Origin: Brevundimonas sp.
GTDB taxonomy: Bacteria; Pseudomonadota; Alphaproteobacteria; Caulobacterales; Caulobacteraceae
DNA length: 64,000 bases
Direction of reading: 5' to 3'
Assembly (NCBI RefSeq): GCF_030704825.1
Contig: NZ_JAUYNX010000015.1
Coordinates: forward strand, 78,687 to 142,686
Shown here: positions 57,002-64,000 of the stretch, one piece after another
Layout of the letters: each line of letters opens with the position of its first letter
How positions within the stretch are numbered: the stretch's first letter is position 1
Position numbers and translations under genes: made by a program
The notes under the pieces: model-generated
The model's input: the letters and a program-made list of their open reading frames with translations, nothing else
Database searches by the model: none
What the model was told of the DNA's origin: nothing

Positions 57002-58602
57002 TGCCGGAACACCCGCACGCCGGTGAAGGCCATCGCCACACCGGCTTCGTCCGCCGCCGCGATGACCTCGTCGTCGCGGATCGAACCGCCGGGCTGGATC
57101 ACCGCCGTCGCCCCGGCCGCCACCGCCTCCAGCAGGCCGTCGGCGAAGGGGAAGAAGGCCTCCGATGCGCAGGCGGACCCCTGGGCCAGCGAATGGGCCA
57201 GGCCCTTGGCCTCGCCGGCCTCGCGGGCGCGGATGGCGGCGATGCGGGCCGAGTCGCGGCGGTTCATCTGGCCGGCGCCGACCCCGGCGGTCTGGCCGTC
57301 CTTCGCATAGACGATGGCGTTGGACTTGACGTGCTTGGCCACGGTGAAGGCGAACAGCATGTCCTCGATCTCGCGCGGGGTCGGCTGGCGGCGGGTGACG
57401 ATCTTCAGGTCGGCCGGCGTGATGCGGCTGCGGTCGCGCGACTGGACCAGGAAGCCGCCGGCCACCGAGCGGAATACCTCGCCGGCCGCCAGCGGATCGG
57501 GCAGGCCGTCGGTCAGCAGCAGGCGCAGGTTCTTCTTGCCCGCGAAGATGGCGCGGGCCTCGTCGTCGGCGCCGGGGGCGATGACCACCTCGGTGAAGAT
57601 GTCGGTGATCAGCTTCGCATCGGCGCCGCTCAGGGTCCGGTTGACGGCGATGACGCCGCCGAAGGCCGAGACGGCGTCGCACTCCAGCGCCCGGGCGTAG
57701 GCCGTCGCCAGATCGGCGCCCACCGCGACGCCGCAGGGGTTGGCGTGTTTGACGATGACGCAGGCCGGGGCCTCGAACTCGGCGACCAGCTCATAGGCCG
57801 CGTCGGCGTCGGCGATGTTGTTGTAGCCCAGCGCCTTGCCCTGGACCTGTTCGGCGTGGGCCACGCCCGGCCGGGCCTCGCCGGTGCGGTAGAAGGCCCC
57901 GGTCTGATGCGGGTTCTCGCCGTAGCGCAGGGTCTGGGCCAGCGAGCCGGCGACGGACTTGCGCGCCGGGGCGGCGTCGCCGACCTGACCCGCGAACCAG
58001 CCCGAGACGGCGGCGTCATAGGCGGCGGTGCGGGCGAAGGCGCGGGCGGCCAGCCGCTTGCGCAGCGCCAGGGTGGTGGCGCCGTCGGCCTTCAGCGCCT
58101 CCAGCAGTTCGGCCACCGAGGCCGAATCGACGCAGACGGCGACATAGCCGTGGTTCTTGGAGCCCGAGCGGATCATGGCCGGCCCGCCGATGTCGATGTT
58201 CTCGACCACGGCGTCGAAGCCCGCCCCGGACGCAACCGTTGATTCGAATGGATAGAGATCGACCCAGACGATATCGATCGGGCCGATGCCGTGGGTCGCC
58301 ATGGCCTCGGCGTGGTCGGCGGCGTCCCGCACCCCCAGCAGTCCGCCGTGGACCACCGGGTGCAGGGTCTTGACCCGGCCGTCCATCATCTCGGGGAAGC
58401 CGGTCAGGTCGGCGACGTCCTTCACCGGCAGGCCGAACCCGGCGATGGCGGCGCGGGTGCCGCCGGTCGAGACCAGTTCGACGCCGAGGCCGTGCAGGGC
58501 GCGGGCGGCATCCTCCAGCCCGGTCTTGTCGCTGAGCGAGATCAGGGCGCGCTTGGGCGCCACGCGGTCCGGCGCGGGGGGAAAGTCGGGAGCGGCGGGC
58601 AT
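56998..58602 (-). CDS. purH: Bifunctional AICAR formyltransferase / IMP cyclohydrolase PurH
   Basis: A 534-residue PurH for the last two steps of IMP synthesis. N-terminal cyclohydrolase: [55 protein letters not shown]-terminal transformylase: [46 protein letters not shown] with the Lys-His pair, and [15 protein letters not shown]. All diagnostic. I start at MPAAPDFPP; an upstream ATG at 58653 adds 17 Pro-rich residues. A GNAT gene overlaps its stop. Confidence 0.96.
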   Translation of the reverse strand: MPAAPDFPPAPDRVAPKRALISLSDKTGLEDAARALHGLGVELVSTGGTRAAIAGFGLPVKDVADLTGFPEMMDGRVKTLHPVVHGGLLGVRDAADHAEAMATHGIGPIDIVWVDLYPFESTVASGAGFDAVVENIDIGGPAMIRSGSKNHGYVAVCVDSASVAELLEALKADGATTLALRKRLAARAFARTAAYDAAVSGWFAGQVGDAAPARKSVAGSLAQTLRYGENPHQTGAFYRTGEARPGVAHAEQVQGKALGYNNIADADAAYELVAEFEAPACVIVKHANPCGVAVGADLATAYARALECDAVSAFGGVIAVNRTLSGADAKLITDIFTEVVIAPGADDEARAIFAGKKNLRLLLTDGLPDPLAAGEVFRSVAGGFLVQSRDRSRITPADLKIVTRRQPTPREIEDMLFAFTVAKHVKSNAIVYAKDGQTAGVGAGQMNRRDSARIAAIRAREAGEAKGLAHSLAQGSACASEAFFPFADGLLEAVAAGATAVIQPGGSIRDDEVIAAADEAGVAMAFTGVRVFRH

Positions 58603-58797
58603 GGCGGCGTCCGTGTGCTGAGGGGTCGGGGGAGACGGGCGGGGCTCTAGCATTGTCCACGACGGGATAGAACCAGAGAGGAGGGATCGGGCGGGAAATC
58701 GTCACGATCGCCGGCCGGTCAAGACTTCATCGGCCCTTGGGGGAGTGGGGCGCATCTTTGTCGGCAGAGCACCAGCCTCAACTAAAGAGAGTGCTTG

Positions 58798-59967
58798 ATG
58801 GGGCCTGCCATGGGCGGCATCTTCTCGCCGAAGGCGCGGCCGCCGTGGGAGAGCGACTTGGGTATCTGGCTGGCCATCGCTTTCGCCATACAGGGACAGG
58901 CGCTTCCGGAGCTGCCGCTTATGGCCCTGTGCGGGGACGAGGCCGTCGCGGTCTGTCGGACCCCGTCGAGCCTGACCGCGGTGCAGGCCGAGACGCGACT
59001 GGCGGGGTCGGAGGAAGCGTTCTGGGTTGAGGGCGATCTGTTCCACGTCGTCGCCCGGCGAGCCGTGAAACCAACCCTTTGCTGCTCAATCCAGTCGGCG
59101 ATGACGCCGGTCGCCGGATCAGCTGATCTTTGGTCCCTGTCCGTCAGGGTGCGAGACCTCGACTACGCCATGCTCGACGTCTTGCTGCTGCCTTCAGACG
59201 GCGGGGGCCCCGAGCAATGGCGAGGTCCATTGGCTCCGTCAGCGCCTTTGACAAGCTTGCCCCGCACCGGGGAACTCACCCGACATGTGATCAAATCAGC
59301 GGCTTTGGGCGAGGAGCGCGGCCTGTTCGTCTACCGCCCGGCCGGGGAAGGCCCGATGCCCGTCATCTATCTGGCTGATGGTGAAGCAACAGAGTCGTTC
59401 GCGTCGCTGCTCCGGCCGATGATCGAAGCGGGAGAAATCCCGCCGACGATGATCGTCGGCCTGTGGAGCGGGCCCCTGCTGGGGGATGGCGAGGACGCGC
59501 CGCCCAACCGCCGGCATCAGGAGTATCTCGCCGGCTGGAATGATGGGGTCTACCTCGCCCATGAACAGTTCCTGTTGGACGAAGTCATGCCCCTCGCGGA
59601 GCGAATGGGCGCCTCCAGAGACCCGTCGCATAGAATGCTCGCGGGCTTCTCCGATGGAGCGGCCTGGGCGCTCAATACGGCTATGGTCCATCCGGAGCGT
59701 TTTCGGGGCGTAATCGCCATGTCCTTCGGCGGCAGGCCCGATCCACGCGCAAGGGGGTCCGGGTACGGCGCAGTCTATCTGACCGCCGGTGTGCTGGAGC
59801 CAGCGTTCCATGACTCGACGGTGGATGCGGCGACTTTTCTTGAGAGCGCCGCCGAGGCGGTCCGGCTCGACATCCGACTCGCCGGCCACAGTCCGATGCT
59901 GTGGAACGACCGCTTCCCGGACGCGGTCCGATGGCTGGCCCACCGCGATGAGAGCAGTGCTCGCTGA
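58798..59967 (+). CDS. Alpha/beta hydrolase-fold esterase (Fes/enterochelin-esterase-like)
   Basis: A 389-residue protein. A first part of about 170 residues (FAIQGQALPELPLMALCGDEAV, DLWSLSVRVRDLDYAMLDVLL) resembles the Ig-like N-domain of Fes-type esterases. The catalytic part has KSAALGEERGLFVYRPAGEG, MPVIYLADGE, nucleophile elbow AGFSDGAAWAL, and GHSPMLWNDRFPDAVRWL for the terminal His. Known relatives split ferric-siderophore esters, but no iron genes are near, so this is a loose guess. Codon use is off: AGA appears twice around 59617-59634, rare in the rest of the window, suggesting transfer. AAGAGAG precedes the ATG. Confidence 0.82.
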   Translation: MGPAMGGIFSPKARPPWESDLGIWLAIAFAIQGQALPELPLMALCGDEAVAVCRTPSSLTAVQAETRLAGSEEAFWVEGDLFHVVARRAVKPTLCCSIQSAMTPVAGSADLWSLSVRVRDLDYAMLDVLLLPSDGGGPEQWRGPLAPSAPLTSLPRTGELTRHVIKSAALGEERGLFVYRPAGEGPMPVIYLADGEATESFASLLRPMIEAGEIPPTMIVGLWSGPLLGDGEDAPPNRRHQEYLAGWNDGVYLAHEQFLLDEVMPLAERMGASRDPSHRMLAGFSDGAAWALNTAMVHPERFRGVIAMSFGGRPDPRARGSGYGAVYLTAGVLEPAFHDSTVDAATFLESAAEAVRLDIRLAGHSPMLWNDRFPDAVRWLAHRDESSAR

Positions 59968-60019
59968 AGGTCTGTTTTGCCGTGCAGCCTGTCGCCGCCG
60001 GGACCCACCCGTGCGGGCA

Positions 60020-60562
60020 TCAGGTCTCCAGCTTTCCGAAGTCCACCACCATCGGCTCCCGCCCGATCAACTCCAGGAACCGCCGGAAGTCCGCCTGCGC
60101 CAGCGCCGTCGTCGCCGTATTGGTCAGCGGGTGGAAGTTGACGATGTCCGCGTCCCACAGGGCCTTGTCGAGGACGAAGGTCACGCGCCGGTCGGGGTCG
60201 TTGATGAGTCCCAGCGCCGTCACCGACCCGCCGCGCACGCCGAGGGTCTCGTACAGCAGGGCCTCATTGCCGAAGGACAGCTTGTCCGATCCGATCGTCT
60301 TCGGCGCCCGCTTCAGGTCGACCACCGTGTCCTGCCGCGCCGAGATCAGCCACAGCCGGCCCTTCCTGTCCTTGAGGAACAGGTTCTTGGTGTGGGCGCC
60401 CGGCATGGCGGCCTTGAGCTCGAGACCCTCGTCGACCCGGAACACGGCCGGATGCTCATGGGTGGTCTGGCCCACGCCGTTCTCCGCCATCCACGCCAGC
60501 AGGCGGTCGCGGTCATATGCGGGACGGGGGGCGGGAACAGGGAGCGGCTTGTCTTCGGTCAT
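60020..60562 (-). CDS. proX: Prolyl-tRNA editing protein (YbaK/ProX family)
   Basis: A 180-residue YbaK-domain deacylase that removes alanine (or cysteine) wrongly loaded on tRNA-Pro. Seen: [35 protein letters not shown], the lysine-bearing [28 protein letters not shown] region with the GxxP-like loop, and [23 protein letters not shown], the family hallmark. It matches ProXp-ala of Caulobacter type. It acts free in the cytoplasm, compensating for ProRS without an editing domain. It diverges from the DUF6065 gene, 52 bases apart. Confidence 0.94.
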   Translation of the reverse strand: MTEDKPLPVPAPRPAYDRDRLLAWMAENGVGQTTHEHPAVFRVDEGLELKAAMPGAHTKNLFLKDRKGRLWLISARQDTVVDLKRAPKTIGSDKLSFGNEALLYETLGVRGGSVTALGLINDPDRRVTFVLDKALWDADIVNFHPLTNTATTALAQADFRRFLELIGREPMVVDFGKLET

Positions 60563-60614
60563 GCGGCTTCGCTAGGGATGGAGACGATCCCTCGATACCG
60601 TCCGGAGACCGCGC

Positions 60615-61355
60615 GTGGAACTGGAATGCTATCCGATGATGCCGCAGCCGCCGGACCTCGTGCCCGGCCGCCAGTCGCGCAACTGGATGGACGCCTTCGC
60701 CAGCCGTCATCCGTATCGCTGCCTGCCGCTGAACATGGCCAACACCACCGGCTGGGAGATCCTCTGCCCGATCGGCTTCACCGCCGAGTGGAACGGCGGT
60801 CCCAGCCAGGCCGACATCGTCATCACCCCCGAGCGGCCGACGCCCAATCTGCAGCACATCGTCACCTCGCACTTCTCGCGCGGTGTCCTGACCATGCATC
60901 CGCAATACCTGTTCCGCACCCCGCCGGGCTGGGGCCTGCTGGCCGGCGGCTCGCCCAACCATCTGAAGGACGGCATCCAGCCGCTGGTCGGGCTGATCGA
61001 GACCGACTGGCTGCCCTTCCCCTTCACCATGAACTGGCTGTTCACCCGGCCCGGCCGGATCAAATTCGAGAAGGGCGAGCCCTTCTGCTTCATCACCCCG
61101 ATCGAGCATCGCAAGGCGGAACAGTTCCAGCCGGTGATCCGCTCGCTGGAATCCAATCCGGTGATGCACGGTCAGTTCGAGGCCTGGAACCGGGCCAGGA
61201 CCGACTTCAACAAGCGCCTCGCCTCGGGCGATCCGGACGCGGCCAAGGAGGCGTGGCAGCGCTACTATTTCAAGGGCGAGGTGCCCGAGGACCTCGGCGT
61301 CGCGCCCGAGACCCACGTCAACAAGCGCCGGCTGAAATCCCCGCGCATCGGATAG
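60615..61355 (+). CDS. DUF6065 family protein, GTG start
   Basis: A 246-residue protein: LECYPMMPQPPDLVPGRQSRNWMDAF, CLPLNMANTTGWEILCP, WNGGPSQADIVI, HFSRGVLTMHPQYLFRTPPGW, WLFTRPGRIKFEKGEPFCFITPI. This conserved block is the DUF6065 domain; such proteins are often near glycosyltransferases or hydroxylases but no biochemical role is known to me. The start is GTG at 60615. The closing residues HVNKRRLKSPRIG are basic. It diverges from proX and is followed by a hairpin terminator. Confidence 0.88.
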   Translation: MELECYPMMPQPPDLVPGRQSRNWMDAFASRHPYRCLPLNMANTTGWEILCPIGFTAEWNGGPSQADIVITPERPTPNLQHIVTSHFSRGVLTMHPQYLFRTPPGWGLLAGGSPNHLKDGIQPLVGLIETDWLPFPFTMNWLFTRPGRIKFEKGEPFCFITPIEHRKAEQFQPVIRSLESNPVMHGQFEAWNRARTDFNKRLASGDPDAAKEAWQRYYFKGEVPEDLGVAPETHVNKRRLKSPRIG

Positions 61356-61384
61356 AAAAAGGGCTCCCCGTCGCCGGGGAGCCC
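61356..61384 (-). terminator. Intrinsic terminator between convergent genes
   Basis: Perfect 10-bp stem GGGCTCCCCG (61361-61370) and CGGGGAGCCC (61375-61384) with loop TCGC. An A5 tract at 61356-61360 gives a U run on the minus strand, ending the lipoprotein transcript; it may also serve the DUF6065 gene less strongly. Confidence 0.88.
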
Positions 61385-61390
61385 CTGTTC

Positions 61391-61945
61391 TCACATCGGC
61401 CGGGTGACCTGGGGACCCAGGTTCTGGATCACTTCCCGGGCGTCGAAGGCGTTGGGATCGTCGGCGGGCTTGCGGCCCCGCCCCATGACGACCTCGGCCG
61501 AGGCCTCGTAGCGGTCGATCTCGCGAACGTCGAAATCGTTGCGGCCCCAGAAGGGATCGCCCCACGGGCTCCAGTAGCCGCGGCGGTAGTAGCGCCACGA
61601 CGGTCCCCAGTAGGGGCCATAGCGGTCGTAAAAGAACGGATCGGGAGTCCTTTGCAGCCGCACGTCGCGGTCGGTGGCGCGGTTGACGGTGGCGAACCAG
61701 TCGAAGCCGTTTTCGACCGTCACCTCGGCGGCCCGCAGCAGCAGGGCCATTTCGACCTGCTCGCGCGAGGTGACCGAGTTGCCGGCGAAGCTCACGCGAT
61801 ACCGGTCCGCATCCACCCGCTGCTCGGAATAGCCGTAGCGGCTGTCCACGCCGGCGGGGCCGTAGGGGGTCGCCGTGGCGCAGGCGGACAGGGCCAAAGC
61901 CGCCATCGCCGCCAGGAGCGCGGGCTTGAGGAAACGATGTCTCAT
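61391..61945 (-). CDS. CC0125/CC1285 family lipoprotein
   Basis: A 184-residue lipoprotein: MRHRFLKPALLAAMAALALSAC with Cys22, then YGPAGVDSRYGYSEQRVDADRYRVSFAGNSVTSRE, VEMALLLRAAEVTVENGFDWF, matching the family named after two Caulobacter crescentus proteins. A stretch rich in Trp, Tyr and Pro (DRYGPYWGPSWRYYRRGYWSP) follows. No function known; likely outer-membrane attached. AAGGAGAGAG precedes the ATG. A LysE gene lies 85 bases upstream on the same strand, so they may be one transcript. Confidence 0.88.
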   Translation of the reverse strand: MRHRFLKPALLAAMAALALSACATATPYGPAGVDSRYGYSEQRVDADRYRVSFAGNSVTSREQVEMALLLRAAEVTVENGFDWFATVNRATDRDVRLQRTPDPFFYDRYGPYWGPSWRYYRRGYWSPWGDPFWGRNDFDVREIDRYEASAEVVMGRGRKPADDPNAFDAREVIQNLGPQVTRPM

Positions 61946-62030
61946 CGGAACTCTCTCCTTGACGCGCCAGTGCGCGCCCTTGCTGCTGAACGGGACATGA
62001 ACGGCCCCGGTTCCGGACCCCTGCAAGGCC

Positions 62031-62663
62031 TTATAAACGCGAGATAATAAGCGCCGCGGCGGAGAGAAGAAGCAGACCGGTCAGAAGGGCGAAATTCCTG
62101 CGAAAACGGGGCTCGCCCATGCGCCGCGCCAGGGCCGCCCCGCCCAGACCGTAGGCGGACATGGTCAGCACGTCCATGCCGATCGTGGCGACGGCGAACA
62201 GGGCCAGCTGGGGCGCCGCGGGACGGTTCACGTCGAGGAAGGGCGGCAGGACGGCGGTGAAGAACAGCACCGCCTTGGGATTGGCGATCTGGACCATGAA
62301 GCCGTCGACCAGGGCGCTGCGGCCCGGTCTGATCAGCGGAGCATCGGGATCCGCCGCGACGCGAAAAGCCCCGCGAAGGGCGTTGATCCCCAGCCAGGCC
62401 ACATACAGGGCGCCGCCGATCGAGATCAGACGGAACACCTGCGGGAAGGCGATGACCAGGGCGCCCAGCCCCAGGGCGGCGGCCGCGAACCAGACCAGGG
62501 TGGCGGCGTTCATGCCGACGACGCCCAGCAAGGCCCCGGCCTTGCCGCGCTGGACGCCGTTGGCGACGGAGAAGAGGTTGGCGGGCCCCGGCGTGACCGC
62601 CATCACCGTCATGACCCCGAGGAAGGTCAGGTACAGGTGCGGATCGACGGGAAGGCTGGCCAT
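62031..62663 (-). CDS. LysE family amino-acid/metabolite exporter
   Basis: A 210-residue inner-membrane transporter with about six helices. The LysE/RhtB signature is near the N-terminus: LTFLGVMTVMAVTPGPANLFSVANG, with the conserved PGP; IGGALYVAWLGINALRGAF and DGFMVQIANPKAVLFFTAVLPPFL (NPK motif) follow. Members export basic or hydrophobic amino acids, homoserine or lactones; substrate not deducible. It opens a possible unit with the CC0125/CC1285-type lipoprotein. Confidence 0.93.
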   Translation of the reverse strand: MASLPVDPHLYLTFLGVMTVMAVTPGPANLFSVANGVQRGKAGALLGVVGMNAATLVWFAAAALGLGALVIAFPQVFRLISIGGALYVAWLGINALRGAFRVAADPDAPLIRPGRSALVDGFMVQIANPKAVLFFTAVLPPFLDVNRPAAPQLALFAVATIGMDVLTMSAYGLGGAALARRMGEPRFRRNFALLTGLLLLSAAALIISRL

Positions 62664-62778
62664 GCCGTCCTGTCGGGCGGCCAGGGGTTCCGGTCAAGCC
62701 CGGGTTGCGGCCCGGCGCCCTGTTGAAGGCCGGGTGTTGCGGGACGGCCCGGGCGCGGCGCGATCCGGGCCGGACGGA

Positions 62779-63402
62779 TCAGGTCTCGTCGGCTTCTTCC
62801 GGCGCTTCGTCCGCGTCGTCCGCTTCGTCCGCGTCTTCGGCCAGGGCGGCGGCCGCTTCGGCGCTGGCCGCCGCGGTTTCCACCTGGGCTTCGTCCAGCG
62901 CGTCCATGGCCTCGCCGACGGCGTATTCGGCCATCAGACCGTAGGTGGCCATATGTTCGGGATCGTTGGAGGCCCAGGCGCCGTTGGTCGCGATGCCCTG
63001 GGCCGCGGCCAGGGCGCCCGGGACCTGGGCCATGGCCTCGGAGACCACCGCGCCCACATCGACCCCGGCCAGCGCCTCGGCGACGATCGCGTCCACATCG
63101 ACCTCGGCCAGGGCTTCGGCGGCGATGGACGACGCATGCCGGGCGGCCACGGCGGTGAAGGCGGTCACGTCGGGCTGATACTCGGACCAGAGCGTGGCGA
63201 GGCGGAGTTCGCGCTGGGCCTCGGTCAGGCTCTTGTCTTCGGCGATGGCCTCGGCGCGTTCGCCGAAGGCTTCCATGCGCGCCTCGAAGGCCGCGGCGGC
63301 GGTTTCCAGCGCGTCCTCGGACGGACCGCGCACATCCTCGGCGACAGCGGCGGAAAGCGGCAGCAGGGCGAGGGCGGCGGCGAGGGAGAGGGCCTTGATC
63401 AT
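62779..63402 (-). CDS. Exported Ala/Glu-rich protein, first of two related genes
   Basis: A 207-residue protein with a signal peptide (MIKALSLAAALALLPLSAAVAE). The mature chain is helical and rich in Ala, Glu and Asp: LETAAAAFEARMEAFGERAEAI, LWSEYQPDVTAFTAVAARHASS, then Val/Ala repeats (VDVDAIVAEALAGVDVGAVVSEAM) and an acidic end. No known domain. The pattern FEARMEAFGERAEA and YQPDVTAF recurs in the gene 108 bases upstream. AAGGAG precedes the ATG. Confidence 0.8.
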   Translation of the reverse strand: MIKALSLAAALALLPLSAAVAEDVRGPSEDALETAAAAFEARMEAFGERAEAIAEDKSLTEAQRELRLATLWSEYQPDVTAFTAVAARHASSIAAEALAEVDVDAIVAEALAGVDVGAVVSEAMAQVPGALAAAQGIATNGAWASNDPEHMATYGLMAEYAVGEAMDALDEAQVETAAASAEAAAALAEDADEADDADEAPEEADET

Positions 63403-63469
63403 GAGGGGGCTCCTTGAAGTCGCCGCCAAGGTCCGCCGAACGCCGTCCTGCCTCAAGTGAAATCGCGGT

Positions 63470-63497
63470 AAGGCGGCGGGCGCGGAGCCGCCGCCTT
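63470..63497 (-). terminator. Inverted repeat between the two exported-protein genes
   Basis: Perfect 10-bp stem AAGGCGGCGG (63470-63479) and CCGCCGCCTT (63488-63497), 8-base loop. On the minus strand it follows the stop of the upstream gene by 13 bases. The U tract is short, so termination strength is uncertain. Confidence 0.65.
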
Positions 63498-63510
63498 CCG
63501 GATCAAGGAC

Positions 63511-63975
63511 TTATTGCGGCGTCGCGGGCGCGACTGGAGCCGCCGCGGCGGCCGCGGCGGCCTGCGTGATCTGGGTCCGCACCATGGCTGGCAGGCCCTG
63601 GATCATGGGCACCACGGCCGCCGCCGCCTGGGCCATCTCGGCCTTTTTCTCCTCGGGCCCGGTCGCCGCCTTGTCGTCGAAAAAGGCTTTCAGCTCGGCG
63701 CCGAAGGCGTCGGCTTCGGGTTGATATCGGGCGACGATGGCGTCCAGCGCGGCGTCGGCGACGGCCTGGTCGCCGGCCGCGGCCGTGATCGCGGCCTGCA
63801 TCTCGGCGCCCATGGCCTCCATGCGGGCGCCGAAGGCTTCCCCTCTCGCTTCCAGCGCGGCTTCGGCCGGATCGACCGCTTCGGCGGCCGGCGGCGCGGC
63901 TGGCGCGTCCTGGGCGACGGCAGGAGCGGCGAAGGCGAGGACGGCCGAGGCGGCGAGGATCATTCGGATGGACAT
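63511..63975 (-). CDS. Exported Ala-rich protein, second of two related genes
   Basis: A 154-residue protein: signal peptide MSIRMILAASAVLAFAAPAVAQ, then AEAALEARGEAFGARMEAMGAEMQAAI, VARYQPEADAFGAELKAFFDDK and a poly-Ala/Pro end. It shares with its neighbour the helix EARxEAFGxRMEA-like and the YQPxxxAF block in the same order, so the pair looks like an old duplication. Function unknown; probably a small periplasmic helical protein. AGGAAG lies 6 bases before the ATG. The gene ends the window. Confidence 0.8.
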   Translation of the reverse strand: MSIRMILAASAVLAFAAPAVAQDAPAAPPAAEAVDPAEAALEARGEAFGARMEAMGAEMQAAITAAAGDQAVADAALDAIVARYQPEADAFGAELKAFFDDKAATGPEEKKAEMAQAAAAVVPMIQGLPAMVRTQITQAAAAAAAAPVAPATPQ

Positions 63976-64000
63976 GACGACTTCCTGATGCGGGAAGGAG

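Overview
The window reads as a stretch of chromosome from a high-GC alphaproteobacterium of the Caulobacterales, most like Brevundimonas or a close relative. The grounds are strongly GC-biased codon use, three TonB-dependent receptors, a SapC-family protein, a DUF4167 protein, a CC0125/CC1285-type lipoprotein, many short overlaps of stop and start codons (ATGA or GTGA), and GANTC (CcrM-type) sites in a promoter region. I see no rRNA, tRNA, CRISPR array, prophage or insertion sequence. The genus call is inference from protein resemblance.

Left part (1-20.5 kb). A receptor cut by the window edge is followed by an MFS transporter and then a CurA-type oxidoreductase with a small hot-dog-like protein. 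A zinc-homeostasis locus comes next: a ZnuD-like outer-membrane receptor (with a SapC gene behind it) diverges from a Fur/Zur-type regulator, with a 23-bp Zur-like operator between them. Then come a hydrolase, methylmalonate-semialdehyde dehydrogenase, a GNAT protein, a kynureninase-like PLP enzyme, secA, and the tightly coupled run PpiC-type foldase - argJ - mutT, followed by a single Flp pilin.

Middle part (20.5-54.6 kb). This follows an order I recall from other Alphaproteobacteria: methyltransferase / comF - grxC - nitrilase - DUF1178, then ubiG / lysC - DUF3147 - ptsP, then prfA, prmC - DUF4167, and clpB. Accessory genes interrupt it. They include an AraC-like regulator, a GNAT protein and lipoproteins; rodZ-ispG; two coupled lipoproteins; a TauE exporter and a response regulator; an exported hydrolase; a YihY membrane protein and a MOSC protein between prfA and prmC; two tandem DUF4893 lipoproteins; a hybrid histidine kinase with duplicated PAS domains; a serine hydrolase/TPR pair; and a third TonB-dependent receptor.

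Right part (54.6-64 kb). A short repeat-rich intergenic segment with two palindromes follows clpB. After it come a rhomboid protease, a dienelactone-hydrolase-like protein, purH with a GNAT gene that seems to start at CTG inside the purH stop, an esterase with atypical codons, a prolyl-tRNA editing protein, a DUF6065 protein, a lipoprotein, a LysE exporter and two related exported Ala-rich proteins.

Most of the window is ordinary housekeeping, and I found no convincing new multi-gene system. The best leads are the zinc locus with SapC as a possible passenger, an intrinsic terminator with upstream RNA structure but no coding gene, two unusual start-codon arrangements (a shared CATG and a CTGA overlap), the conserved gene order with nested accessory insertions, and the repeats behind clpB.
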